Source: Clostridia bacterium
GTDB taxonomy: Bacteria; Bacillota; Clostridia; Oscillospirales; UBA644
Length of the DNA stretch: 64,000 nt
NCBI GenBank assembly: GCA_017427285.1
Contig: JAFRTE010000019.1
Span: 1 to 64,000 of the forward strand
Reading direction: 5' to 3'
The position numbers and the translations under genes are program-made. The notes under the pieces are model-generated. The model worked only from the letters and a program-made list of their open reading frames with translations, did no database searches and had not been told where the DNA came from. Of the stretch, positions 48,453 through 57,542 are shown piece after piece (positions within the stretch are counted from its first letter, which is position 1; each line of letters opens with the position of its first letter).

Positions 48453-50201
48453 ATGTCCCGTTTTGAGATACGCAAAGAGGGCTTCTTTTTTGACGATAAA
48501 AAAATAACAGTTCTTTCGGGGGCAATGCATTATTTCCGTATCCTTCCCGACTATTGGGAGGACAGACTGAAAAAACTTAAAGCTTGCGGACTTAATACCG
48601 TTGAAACATATATTCCTTGGAATTTACACGAAAAAAGTGAAGGGGAGTTTGATTTTTCGGGCATAGCCGACGTCGAGCGCTATATTTCACTTGCCGCGTC
48701 TTACGGGCTTCACGTTATTCTGCGCCCGAGCCCTTATATCTGTTCGGAATGGGATTTCGGAGGACTGCCCGCATGGCTTCTTGCAGACAGAAACATCAAT
48801 GTCCGCTGCTCATGTCCTAAATACCTTGAAAAGGTCAGTAAATATTACAGTGTTCTCATTCCGCGGCTTGCCAAATATCAGTGCGATAACGGCGGTCCCG
48901 TAATAATGTTTCAGATAGAAAACGAATACGGCAGCTACGGAAACGACAAATCATATCTTCGTTTTCTTAAACATCTTATGACCGATCTCGGCGTGACCGT
49001 TCCCATGTTTACGTCGGACGGAGGTACTTTTACTCATTTAAACGGCGGTTCGCTCCCCGATGTCTTTAAGGTTGCGAATTTCGGCGGATGGCCCGATGAA
49101 GACCTTAACTGCCTTAAAGAATTTCAGCCCGATATGCCTCTTATGTGCGGCGAATTCTGGAACGGCTGGTTCGACCATTTCGGTGAAGCGCACCACGTCC
49201 GCGATCTTTCGGACTACGAAAAATGTCTTGACCGTCTTTTTGATCTGGGCGCAAGCGTAAATATATATATGTTCCACGGCGGCACGTCTTTCGGGTGGAT
49301 GGCAGGAGCAAATCACGGCGGTAAATATGAGCCGGATGTTTCAAGCTACGATTACGACGCTCTTCTTGACGAGGCGGGAAACATTACCGAAAAATACCGT
49401 ATAACTCAAAAAGTTATCCGTAAGCATTTCGGCGACTTCCCGTCGGAAGAATTTCCTAAAACGCCCGCTTGCGCATATCCCGATATCACGTTTACCTCCC
49501 AGGCCTCTCTTTTCAGCTGTCTTGACGGTATTTCCGAAAAGCGCCACACGTCATCCGCTCTTCCTATGGAAATGTACGGACAGAATTACGGCTTTATCCT
49601 TTACAAAACCACAGTTCCTTACTACAACGAAGCGACGCTTACGATAGATTCGCCGCACGACCGCGCGCATATTTTCATAAATGGTAAAAGACAGGCGATA
49701 ATTTACAGAAACGACGCCGAAAAAACCGTAAAAGTCTCGTTTCCCGAAAAAGAAAACACTCTTGAAATATTTGTCGATACGTTCGGAAGAGTGAATTTCG
49801 GGCATCCTCTTCTCGACAGAAAAGGGCTCGACTGCCCCGTGATACTCAATTCTTTTCAGGAGCTTTTCGAGTGGGACGTTTTCTGCATCGAGCCGCAAAA
49901 TCTCTCTTCGATCCCGTTTGAAAAATCTTCTGAAAACATCGACGGCCCGGCGTTTCTCCGTTCTGTTTTCGAGATTAACGGAGATATCTGCGATACGTAC
50001 CTTCGTCTTGACGGTTTTTCACGCGGACAGATCTGGGTAAACGGATTTAACCTTGCAAGATACTGGATAACCGCAGGGCCTCAAAAAACTTTCTATATTC
50101 CGTCCGCTCTTCTTTCCCGCGGCAAAAATGAAATAATACTTTTTGAAACCGATTGTTCCGAAACATTAACGGCGCAATTCACAGATACGCCTGAAATATA
50201 A
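48453..50201 (+). CDS. GH35 beta-galactosidase
   Basis: A 582-residue glycoside hydrolase family 35 enzyme. The barrel shows LSGAMHYFRI, NTVETYIPWNLHE, the acid/base Glu158 in QIENEYGSYG and the nucleophile Glu234 in GEFWNGWF; FHGGTSFGWMAGAN is also family-typical. Galactose-binding-like jelly rolls form the C-terminal ~200 residues (GFSRGQIWVNGFNLARYW). No signal peptide, so it probably cleaves imported terminal beta-galactosides. The frame opens at 48408, but ATG 48453 has GTCGGAGG before it. The next gene follows after 21 nt without a terminator. Confidence 0.94.
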   Translation: MSRFEIRKEGFFFDDKKITVLSGAMHYFRILPDYWEDRLKKLKACGLNTVETYIPWNLHEKSEGEFDFSGIADVERYISLAASYGLHVILRPSPYICSEWDFGGLPAWLLADRNINVRCSCPKYLEKVSKYYSVLIPRLAKYQCDNGGPVIMFQIENEYGSYGNDKSYLRFLKHLMTDLGVTVPMFTSDGGTFTHLNGGSLPDVFKVANFGGWPDEDLNCLKEFQPDMPLMCGEFWNGWFDHFGEAHHVRDLSDYEKCLDRLFDLGASVNIYMFHGGTSFGWMAGANHGGKYEPDVSSYDYDALLDEAGNITEKYRITQKVIRKHFGDFPSEEFPKTPACAYPDITFTSQASLFSCLDGISEKRHTSSALPMEMYGQNYGFILYKTTVPYYNEATLTIDSPHDRAHIFINGKRQAIIYRNDAEKTVKVSFPEKENTLEIFVDTFGRVNFGHPLLDRKGLDCPVILNSFQELFEWDVFCIEPQNLSSIPFEKSSENIDGPAFLRSVFEINGDICDTYLRLDGFSRGQIWVNGFNLARYWITAGPQKTFYIPSALLSRGKNEIILFETDCSETLTAQFTDTPEI

Positions 50202-50222
50202 TTAATTTTAAGGAGATTAATC

Positions 50223-50720
50223 ATGAAAAAATTTGTTTTAGCTTTATTTACTGTTGCTTTGTCCGTATTTATGCTGGCGTCCTGCTCGCCGTCATCAGAA
50301 ACTCTCGACGACCTTCATCAGACCGTTGAAAAGGCGTGCGCTGCCGCCGATTTTTCAAACCTCGAATTCAATTTTAAAAGCGACGATTACTCCGAGGAGA
50401 TTTTAATGTATATGTACGGAGTTGAAGATGAAGACTTGATCGACAGCATCGAAGATTTCGTCCTTTCCGAGCGCTCCGGAATGTCGGCTTCCACCTTTTC
50501 AGTTATCAGATTTAAATCCGGTACCGAAAAATCCGTAATTGATTCCGTTAAAACGGCGGTTGAAGAGGTTTACGTTCAGTCTCTCATGAACGCTCTTATG
50601 CCGTATGATCCCACCGAATATGAAATATCCAAAGAGTATAAATTCAAAACTATCGGCAACGACCTCGTTCTTGTTATAAGCAAGGATGCGGACGCAGTCC
50701 TCGAAGCAGTCGTCAAATAA
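50223..50720 (+). CDS. Lipoprotein, DUF4358-like
   Basis: A 165-residue protein with a lipoprotein signal (SVFMLASCSP, Cys at about 21). The mature part has the DUF4358 pattern: a short acidic start, MYGVEDEDLID, an alternating region SASTFSVIRFKSGTEKSV and the final NDLVLVISKDADAVLEAV. The role is unknown. AAGGAGATTA precedes the ATG. Its place between a GH35 gene and a FemX-like gene does not suggest a clear function. Confidence 0.75.
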   Translation: MKKFVLALFTVALSVFMLASCSPSSETLDDLHQTVEKACAAADFSNLEFNFKSDDYSEEILMYMYGVEDEDLIDSIEDFVLSERSGMSASTFSVIRFKSGTEKSVIDSVKTAVEEVYVQSLMNALMPYDPTEYEISKEYKFKTIGNDLVLVISKDADAVLEAVVK

Positions 50721-50758
50721 GCGAAATTTAAAATAATATCCGTAAACAGGGAAACGAA

Positions 50759-52024
50759 ATGTACAGATTTGAAAAAACAGATTTCAGTGTAACCGATCCA
50801 TTAGCGGTAAGAAACGGTATTTTTCAGCAGACGTCCTATTGGGCGTCATTCCGCTCATTTATGAAGCCGCACGCTTTTGCCGGATACGACGAAAACGGAA
50901 GCATCGTTCTCAGCTGTCTTATGCTGTGCCTTCCGGTTTACTTAACGCCTTATTCTGTAGGGTATATAACGAGAGGATTTGTCTGCGATTATTCAAACAG
51001 AACTCTTGTTTCGGAGTTTACCGAATATTTAAAGGAATACTGCAAAAAACATCATATTGCGTATGTGATATTCGACCCGTTCTGCGATTACAGAGTCGAT
51101 TTTGAGGAAGCAGGGGATGACAATATCGTTTCTTTCCTTGGATCTCTCGGCTACGAAAAAAACACAACGGGCGTATTGCAGCCGAGAACAAACTACCGTC
51201 TTCTCTTTTCTACTGAAAACGGGATCGAAGAAGAACGCAAAAAAATGTATTCCAATTTCACCGTTCATCTGAAAAACGATATAAAGTTTTCTCATGACAG
51301 AGGCGTTACGCTTGAGCTTTGCAAAGGCGAAACCCTCGAACACGGAGTCCGCATTTTTTACGATCTTTTGGTCGAAACGACTGAAAAGAAAGGGTTTGGC
51401 AGAAGAAATCTCGATTATTACATCAAGTTTGCGCGATCCCTTAAAGATTTTGTATCAATCTATCTCTACAAATACGACTATGAAAAAGACAAAGCGTATA
51501 CGGACGAAATATTAAAACAGGCAACGTTTCGTCTTAAAACACTGACGGATGAATTTGACGATCCCGACACCACCGAGCAGAAACGCGGCAGACTCGAGCC
51601 CAAAATAAGAGAGGCGAAAAAGCAGATAGGCGCAACCGTAAAACGTGCGGAAATCGCGGAAAAATATAAAAACTGTCCTTATCTGAGCGCTTCGTTTTTT
51701 ATTAAAATGGGCGATAAGGCGTATAATTTTTACGGTGCCAACTCTTCCGCTCTCAGGGAGCTCAAACTTACCGCAAATTATGCCGATATGCTTGAAGATT
51801 CGCTTGACGGCAAAGTATCGTCTTTCAATATGGGCGGCACCCTCCGTCTCGATACCGAGAATATAAAAGACGATAAAATGTATGAGCTTTACCAGTATAA
51901 AAAACAGTACGGCGGCGAATTCGTTGAGATGCCCGGCGAGTTTTTCCTTGTAATCAACCGTAAAGCGTTCAACATACTCAACGGTAAACTCAATTATTTC
52001 AGAAGAATAATTTACAGGAGATAA
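50759..52024 (+). CDS. FemABX-type aminoacyltransferase for peptidoglycan interpeptides
   Basis: A 421-residue protein of the FemABX family: two GNAT-like halves (QQTSYWASFRSFM at the start; YLSASFFIKMGDKAYNFYGANS after the break) with the coiled-coil arm between them (about residues 245-300, Lys/Glu/Arg-rich). These enzymes use aminoacyl-tRNA to add amino acids to the stem peptide of lipid II in the cytoplasm. Together with ddh, this suggests meso-DAP peptidoglycan modified by an interpeptide. The amino acid cannot be predicted. Confidence 0.88.
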   Translation: MYRFEKTDFSVTDPLAVRNGIFQQTSYWASFRSFMKPHAFAGYDENGSIVLSCLMLCLPVYLTPYSVGYITRGFVCDYSNRTLVSEFTEYLKEYCKKHHIAYVIFDPFCDYRVDFEEAGDDNIVSFLGSLGYEKNTTGVLQPRTNYRLLFSTENGIEEERKKMYSNFTVHLKNDIKFSHDRGVTLELCKGETLEHGVRIFYDLLVETTEKKGFGRRNLDYYIKFARSLKDFVSIYLYKYDYEKDKAYTDEILKQATFRLKTLTDEFDDPDTTEQKRGRLEPKIREAKKQIGATVKRAEIAEKYKNCPYLSASFFIKMGDKAYNFYGANSSALRELKLTANYADMLEDSLDGKVSSFNMGGTLRLDTENIKDDKMYELYQYKKQYGGEFVEMPGEFFLVINRKAFNILNGKLNYFRRIIYRR

Positions 52025-52027
52025 TCC

Positions 52028-52867
52028 ATGCATAATTCGGTCAAGGAACATGCTGTATATGCCCTGAAGGGCTTTACCATCGGTTCTCTGATGACGGTTC
52101 CCGGTGTCAGCGGCGGCACGCTTGCAATAATTCTCAATATTTACGATAAACTTGTTTCCGCGGTCGCAAACCTTTTTTCGGATTTTAAAAGAAACTTCAT
52201 TTTTCTTTTAACGGTCGGTATATCCCTTCTTTTCGGAATGGTTACTCTTTCAAAGCTTATCCTTCTTGCTTTGGATTACGCTCCCATACCCGTCAGTTGG
52301 TTTTTTATCGGCTCTATTGCCGGCAGTATTCCAATGCTTTTTAAAAAAACTGGTCTGAAAAAATTCAGTTTTTCCGCATTGCTTTGTGCGCTCGGCGGAA
52401 TAATATGCGTTTTTTTGCTCGATGTTATCCCCGAGGGTATTCTTGAGCTTTCCGGAGATTTTCGTATTGAGCAACTCCCCGCGTTTTGCGTTTGCGGCAT
52501 TGCGCTTGCTGTTGCCGTTATCGTTCCGGGCGTTAGCTTTTCCCATATGCTTGTGATATTCGGTATTTATGAGAGGTTTTACAGCGCGCTGTCGTCTCTG
52601 GATATCGTTTTTCTTCTCTGCGTCGGCGTCCCGACCGCTATCGCGCTGTTGGCCCTGATCCGTCTTTTTAACTATTTGTTAAAAAAATATCCCGCTCAGT
52701 CATATTCTGCAATTCTGGGGTTTGTTGTCGCTTCAATAAAAGATATTTATGCGGGGATCCCGTCCGATGCCGTTATGATAATCGCATCAGTTTTTGCGCT
52801 CCTTTGCGGTATTGCGGCAGTATTTGCGGTAACGGGTATTTTCACTAAAAAACAGGAAGTAAAATGA
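52028..52867 (+). CDS. DUF368 (PopT/DedA-like) membrane protein
   Basis: A 279-residue membrane protein with eight or so hydrophobic segments and the duplicated signature of DUF368: LMTVPGVSGGTLAIIL near the N-terminus and AVIVPGVSFSHMLVIFG in the second half. Members of this family have been implicated in recycling of undecaprenyl phosphate across the membrane, which would fit the neighbouring FemX-like cell-wall gene. It begins 3 nt after femX; its stop overlaps the next gene as ATGA. Confidence 0.9.
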   Translation: MHNSVKEHAVYALKGFTIGSLMTVPGVSGGTLAIILNIYDKLVSAVANLFSDFKRNFIFLLTVGISLLFGMVTLSKLILLALDYAPIPVSWFFIGSIAGSIPMLFKKTGLKKFSFSALLCALGGIICVFLLDVIPEGILELSGDFRIEQLPAFCVCGIALAVAVIVPGVSFSHMLVIFGIYERFYSALSSLDIVFLLCVGVPTAIALLALIRLFNYLLKKYPAQSYSAILGFVVASIKDIYAGIPSDAVMIIASVFALLCGIAAVFAVTGIFTKKQEVK

Positions 52868-54777
52868 GCATTCTTACAGTTTCGGGACTTACAAAGTCCT
52901 TCGCTTCAAGAACTATTTTTTCGGAAGTTTCGTTCCGTGTTGAGAATAATGATAAAATAGGCGTCGTCGGCGTTAACGGCTGCGGAAAAACAACTCTTTT
53001 CCGTGTCCTGATGGGGCTTGAGGATTTTGAACTCGGCTCTGTTAATAAGGAACGCCGTATTTTAGTGTCATATATGGCTCAGCACAGCGACTATACTTCT
53101 CAAAAAACGCCTATGGAAGAGGTTTTGTCGCTGTTTTCGCATTTTGAAGCGATGGAAAACGAGCTTAACGAGTTGAATAAAAAACTCGAACTTTTTCCCG
53201 ATAAAACATGGCTCGAAACACAGCATAAACTTACCGAACGCTATATCGCCGAAGGCGGAATGACTTATAAAAGCCGCTGCCGCGCTACTCTTCTCGGGCT
53301 CGGATTTCTCGAAAGCGAGCTGTCGTTGCCTCTTGAAAAGCTTTCGGGAGGACAAAGAACAAGAGTTTTGCTCGCAAAGATCCTTCTTTCCGGCTCGGAC
53401 CTTTTATTGCTCGACGAACCTACAAACCATCTCGATATCCGTGCAATTCAGTGGCTTGAAGATTTTCTCGCTTCTTATAAGGGCGCGGTTATGGTAATAT
53501 CTCATGACCGATATTTCCTTGATAAGATCTGCAATAAAACATTTGAGATCGAAAACGAAACGCTCCGCGAATACAAAGGGAATTATACGAAGTTCAAAGA
53601 ACAGAAAGCTTTGGACAGACTTACATCTCAAAGAGATTATGACAGAAAACAAAAAGAGATCGAGCGTATAGAGGGCATAATCGAGCAGCAGAAGCGTTTC
53701 GGGCAGGAGCGGAATTTCGTTACTATAAAATCCAAGCTGAAACAGATAGAGCATATCAAAGCTACCGTAACGGAGCCGGAAAAGGACCCGGAAGAAGTAT
53801 CGTTTTCTTTCAAGGCATGTTCCGAAACGGGTCAGGACGCCCTTATCGTTGAAAACGTGACACGGCGCTTCGGTTCAAGAACTTTGTTTTCAGGCGTAAA
53901 TATGCTTATAAAAGCAAAAGAGCGCGCTTTTTTAGTCGGGCCTAACGGCTGCGGAAAAACAACTCTGTTTCGTATAATAATGGGCGAATTGCCCCCCTCG
54001 GAAGGCAGATGCTTAAAAGGAGCTCGTGTCGTTTACGGGTATTACGATCAGAATATCAGCGGACTTGATATGTCAAAAACGATCTTCGACGAAATATCCG
54101 ACTCTTTTCCGTCAATGACAAACGGTCAGATTCGTTCAGCGCTCGGCACGTTCCTATTCAGGGGCGACGAAGTATTCAAGGAAATATCGAAGCTCAGCGG
54201 CGGCGAAAGAGCGCGTGTAGAACTTGCCAAGCTCATGCTTTGCAAAACGAATTTCCTTATTCTTGACGAACCTACAAACCACCTCGATATCGCTTCAAAA
54301 GAAGCGCTTGAAGATGCTTTGCTCGAATATGACGGTACCATGCTCGTCGTATCTCACGACCGTTATTTTATAAATAAGCTGGCTACTCAGATATTCGCTA
54401 TGGAAGACGCTGATTCAGATACCGGAAGCAGAGTGGTTTTATATCCGGGCGGCTACGGCAATTATCTTAACGAACTTGAAAAGAAAAAGCAGTCTCTTCC
54501 CTCCGAACAGTCGAAATCAACAAAAGAAAACAATTATTACAAAAAGAAAGCGGAAGATTCTGAAAAAAGAAAGAGAAAAAGAAAAATCGACTTATTAGAA
54601 GCCGAACTTGAAAAATCCGATTCCGAAAAACGTCTGCTTGAACAGAAGCTCTCAGATGGCAGTATTTCCGACGATTACGAAAAAATGCTTGAAATATCCG
54701 AAAAGATCGCGTCTTTGACAGATAATTACAACAAGCTTTACGCAGAATGGGAAACGCTTGTGGAGGAGGAAATGTAA
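52864..54777 (+). CDS. ABC-F family ATPase
   Basis: A 637-residue protein of two ABC domains without membrane segments. Each has Walker A (GVNGCGKTT; GPNGCGKTT), signature LSGGQRTR and LSGGERARV, Walker B LLLDEPTNHLD and LILDEPTNHLD, and HDRYF. The inter-domain linker (about residues 240-315) and a charged C-terminal coiled coil (about 550-637) fit the Uup/YdiF-like branch. ABC-F proteins act on the ribosome; antibiotic protection is one role but is not implied here. The start overlaps the DUF368 stop. Confidence 0.94.
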   Translation: MSILTVSGLTKSFASRTIFSEVSFRVENNDKIGVVGVNGCGKTTLFRVLMGLEDFELGSVNKERRILVSYMAQHSDYTSQKTPMEEVLSLFSHFEAMENELNELNKKLELFPDKTWLETQHKLTERYIAEGGMTYKSRCRATLLGLGFLESELSLPLEKLSGGQRTRVLLAKILLSGSDLLLLDEPTNHLDIRAIQWLEDFLASYKGAVMVISHDRYFLDKICNKTFEIENETLREYKGNYTKFKEQKALDRLTSQRDYDRKQKEIERIEGIIEQQKRFGQERNFVTIKSKLKQIEHIKATVTEPEKDPEEVSFSFKACSETGQDALIVENVTRRFGSRTLFSGVNMLIKAKERAFLVGPNGCGKTTLFRIIMGELPPSEGRCLKGARVVYGYYDQNISGLDMSKTIFDEISDSFPSMTNGQIRSALGTFLFRGDEVFKEISKLSGGERARVELAKLMLCKTNFLILDEPTNHLDIASKEALEDALLEYDGTMLVVSHDRYFINKLATQIFAMEDADSDTGSRVVLYPGGYGNYLNELEKKKQSLPSEQSKSTKENNYYKKKAEDSEKRKRKRKIDLLEAELEKSDSEKRLLEQKLSDGSISDDYEKMLEISEKIASLTDNYNKLYAEWETLVEEEM

Positions 54778-54778
54778 C

Positions 54779-55873
54779 GTGTCATTGTCAGCATACATCC
54801 ATATCCCGTTCTGTAAGCGAAAATGCAGCTACTGCGCCTTTTACTCCGCTCAGGCGGGTGAGAGTAAGAAAGACGAATACGTTTCCGCGCTCGTAAATCA
54901 GATCATGTCTTCAAAAGATGCGGGAGAAAAGCTTAAATCCGTTTTTTTGGGAGGAGGGACCCCGTCCGTTTTATTCCCATCGCACTTAACACGCATTCTC
55001 GACGCTCTGGAGGTCGTTTTTGATGTTTCCGACGCGGAGGTGACGACCGAGCTTAACCCCGAAAGCGTTCAGAATCTGCTTGATTGCCGGCTTATAAAAC
55101 GGTTTACGCGTTTCAGTATGGGTGTACAGTCGTTCGACGACGAAGAACTGTCTTTGCTCGGCAGGCTTCACAGCTCAAATCAGGCAAAAGAAGCGTTCTC
55201 CGCTCTTCGCAATTTCGGCGCAGAAAACATTAATATTGATTTGATGCTTGCCCTTCCGGGGAAAAACCATCTGCAAAAGCTTGAAAAAACTCTCGACATT
55301 GCCGTTTCGCTTTCTCCCGAACATATTTCTGCGTATATTCTTACTCCCGAAAAAGGTACTTCGCTTTTTGAAAAGTACGGTCAAAATAACGACGACCTGT
55401 CGTCGGAAGCATATCTTATGGCTTGCGAAAAGCTTGAAAAAGCAGGATATGAGCATTACGAAATATCCAATTTCGCCAAAAAGGGCAAAAGATGCGTTCA
55501 CAATATGTGTTATTGGACTCAGCAAAAGTATCTTGCATTCGGACCCTCTGCCTGCGGCTTTGACGGAAACCGAAGATACCGGATCGACTGTTCAACAGAC
55601 GAATATGTCAAAAATAAGGGTATTGTCGCTCCGCTTCTTGAAGAAGAATTAAACGGTACCGAGCTTTTATCTGAAAGAATAATGCTTTCACTCCGTCTTT
55701 CGGACGGCATAGACGGCGAAACTTTAAATGAGATCCGTCGGAATAAGGAAAAAGAAAGATTTATAGAAAGTTTAGTTTCTTCTTCGCTTGCAAAGTATAA
55801 CGAAAGGGGAGGTATCTCACTTACAGATCGTGGTTTTCTTGTTTCCAACAACATAATTTCTCGGTTAATGTAA
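54779..55873 (+). CDS. hemW: HemW-type radical SAM protein (heme chaperone)
   Basis: A 364-residue radical SAM protein. The cluster motif is CKRKCSYCAF (C-x3-C-x2-C), followed by FLGGGTPSVL and TELNPES, and the HemW C-terminal domain (YEHYEISNFAKKGKRCVHNMCYW). HemW-like proteins are heme chaperones and lack the extra residues of true coproporphyrinogen oxidases. I take the GTG at 54779, nine nt after GGAGGAGG and one nt after the ABC-F stop, because the residues encoded upstream of it are unlike the family. Last gene of its operon. Confidence 0.92.
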   Translation: MSLSAYIHIPFCKRKCSYCAFYSAQAGESKKDEYVSALVNQIMSSKDAGEKLKSVFLGGGTPSVLFPSHLTRILDALEVVFDVSDAEVTTELNPESVQNLLDCRLIKRFTRFSMGVQSFDDEELSLLGRLHSSNQAKEAFSALRNFGAENINIDLMLALPGKNHLQKLEKTLDIAVSLSPEHISAYILTPEKGTSLFEKYGQNNDDLSSEAYLMACEKLEKAGYEHYEISNFAKKGKRCVHNMCYWTQQKYLAFGPSACGFDGNRRYRIDCSTDEYVKNKGIVAPLLEEELNGTELLSERIMLSLRLSDGIDGETLNEIRRNKEKERFIESLVSSSLAKYNERGGISLTDRGFLVSNNIISRLM

Positions 55874-55901
55874 AAGCATAACGGCTTCCCGTTATGCTTT
55901 T
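55872..55901. terminator. Bidirectional terminator overlapping both stop codons of hemW and birA
   Basis: A perfect 13-bp stem AAAAGCATAACGG / CCGTTATGCTTTT with a CTTC loop. The hemW TAA (55871-55873) and the birA TAA (55902-55900) each extend into the stem ends. Confidence 0.9.
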
Positions 55902-56670
55902 ACATTTTTATTCTGATTTCTCCGGAGGAAAGTGTTTTTATCTCTCCGTTTCCGTCTTCAATTACGAGACGGCATTTTTGGTCTATGTCCAAAATTGTCG
56001 CCGGATAAAAACTGCCCGTTGCGGTATTTACTATATCTGCTTTCCTGCCTAAAACAAGGCTTCTCTTTTTATATTCTTCAAAAACTATGTCGTAATCACT
56101 CAGCGACGAAAAAAAATTAAGAAATTCCGCGGCTGTTTTTTCTCGTAAATCAGGTATGGTTTCTTCGCATATCGCTCCTGCGGTATCTTTGATTTCCGCA
56201 GGGAATCCTTCGGCAGGTACAAATACGTTTATTCCGATACCCATTACGGCGTATCTGATTTTTTCTTTAACTGCCGCAGCTTCGGTCAAAATTCCGCCAA
56301 CCTTTTTCCCCTCCGAAAAAATATCGTTTACCCACTTGATCTGCGGAAATTTGTCCGTCAGCTTTTCGATCGTTCTGCATGCCGCAACGGCGGCGCGCGC
56401 CGTTATCAATACTGCTTTTTCCGCTTCTGTTTCGGACCTGACAAGTACGCTTATGTATATACCCGTTCCTGCTGGCGAAAAGAAGCTTCTTCCCATTCTG
56501 CCTTTTCCCGCAGTCTGACTTTCCGCGATCACTACCGTGCCGTCTGCCGCGCCTTTTTCTGCCATTTCCTTCAGCAATGTGTTTGTAGACGTTACAGACT
56601 CAAACACCGAGATATCGTATCTTTTTGCGGCTCCTTTAAGACTTTGCCTTAATATATCTTCGCTTATCAT
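55900..56670 (-). CDS. birA: Biotin-[acetyl-CoA-carboxylase] ligase
   Basis: A 256-residue biotin protein ligase with TNTLLKEMAEKG, the biotin/ATP loop SQTAGKGRMGRSF, KWVNDIF (catalytic lysine region) and the C-terminal SH3-like domain. The N-terminal helix-turn-helix of the classical repressor form is absent, so this is the monofunctional type. Its ATG overlaps the pyrD stop as ATGA. It charges biotin onto carboxylase carrier proteins in the cytoplasm. Confidence 0.94.
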   Translation of the reverse strand: MISEDILRQSLKGAAKRYDISVFESVTSTNTLLKEMAEKGAADGTVVIAESQTAGKGRMGRSFFSPAGTGIYISVLVRSETEAEKAVLITARAAVAACRTIEKLTDKFPQIKWVNDIFSEGKKVGGILTEAAAVKEKIRYAVMGIGINVFVPAEGFPAEIKDTAGAICEETIPDLREKTAAEFLNFFSSLSDYDIVFEEYKKRSLVLGRKADIVNTATGSFYPATILDIDQKCRLVIEDGNGEIKTLSSGEIRIKM

Positions 56671-57539
56671 TTCAGAAATCCGCTTTCTGCAAGCTTTTCG
56701 TATTCTTTCAGTATTTTATACGGGGCTGCGGGATCGATTATCGAAGCGGTGCCTATCATTACGGCTTTTGCGCCCGCATACATAAATTCAACAACGTTTT
56801 CCGCATTCATTATTCCGCCCATGCCTATTACCGGTATTTTTACCGCGTGGGAAACCTGATAAACCATTCTTAACGCAACAGGCAATACTGCAGGACCGGA
56901 CAGTCCTCCGAAAACATTAGCAAGTATGGGCTTTCCCGTTTTAATGTCTATCCTCATTCCGAGCAGCGTGTTTATAAGCGAAACCGCGTCGGCGCCGGCG
57001 CTTTCCGCAGCAAGCGCCATATCCGTGATGCTTGTAACGTTGGGCGAAAGCTTTACTATAAGCGGCTGACGAAGGACATCTTTTACCTTTTTTGTTATTT
57101 CTTCGATGTTTTTTGTATCTGTTCCGAATGCAAGACCGCCGTTTTTAATGTTCGGACATGAAATATTAAGCTCGACCATGTCCGTACCGGTAGAGGATAT
57201 CCGTCTTGCGGTTTCAACGTATTCTTCTACGGTGCTGCCGGCGATATTCGCAATTACCGTTGCTCCCGCTTTTTTCATAAACGGAAGCTCTTTTTCTATA
57301 AACCAGTCAACTCCGGGATTTTGCAAACCTACGGAATTAAGCATGCCCGAAGGCGTTTCGGCGATCCTCGGCGAAGGGTTTCCTTCTCTCGGATTTAGCG
57401 TTGTTCCTTTTCCCGATATCGCGCCAAGCGCGGATATCGGGAATATTTCGTTCATTTCTCGCCCGAATCCGCATGTTCCCGAAGCAGTGATTATTGGATT
57501 TTTAAGAGTTATTCCGGCTATATTTACTGAAATATCCAT
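56667..57539 (-). CDS. pyrD: Dihydroorotate dehydrogenase, class 1B catalytic subunit
   Basis: A 290-residue FMN enzyme of de novo pyrimidine synthesis. ASGTCGFGREM starts it; the class 1 catalytic Cys is in NISCPN and GGIMNAENVVEFMYAGA near the end binds FMN phosphate. Class 1B enzymes work with the PyrK electron-transfer subunit using NAD; pyrK is not adjacent here, so it must lie elsewhere or the enzyme must be class 1A-like. It lies 3 nt after ispG and overlaps birA. Confidence 0.92.
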   Translation of the reverse strand: MDISVNIAGITLKNPIITASGTCGFGREMNEIFPISALGAISGKGTTLNPREGNPSPRIAETPSGMLNSVGLQNPGVDWFIEKELPFMKKAGATVIANIAGSTVEEYVETARRISSTGTDMVELNISCPNIKNGGLAFGTDTKNIEEITKKVKDVLRQPLIVKLSPNVTSITDMALAAESAGADAVSLINTLLGMRIDIKTGKPILANVFGGLSGPAVLPVALRMVYQVSHAVKIPVIGMGGIMNAENVVEFMYAGAKAVMIGTASIIDPAAPYKILKEYEKLAESGFLK

Positions 57540-57542
57540 TTT

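Noticed and set aside
53800-54777. ABC-F ATPase as an antibiotic resistance determinant
   Set aside because: Its features fit the widespread Uup/YdiF-like housekeeping branch, and no attenuator-type leader precedes it.
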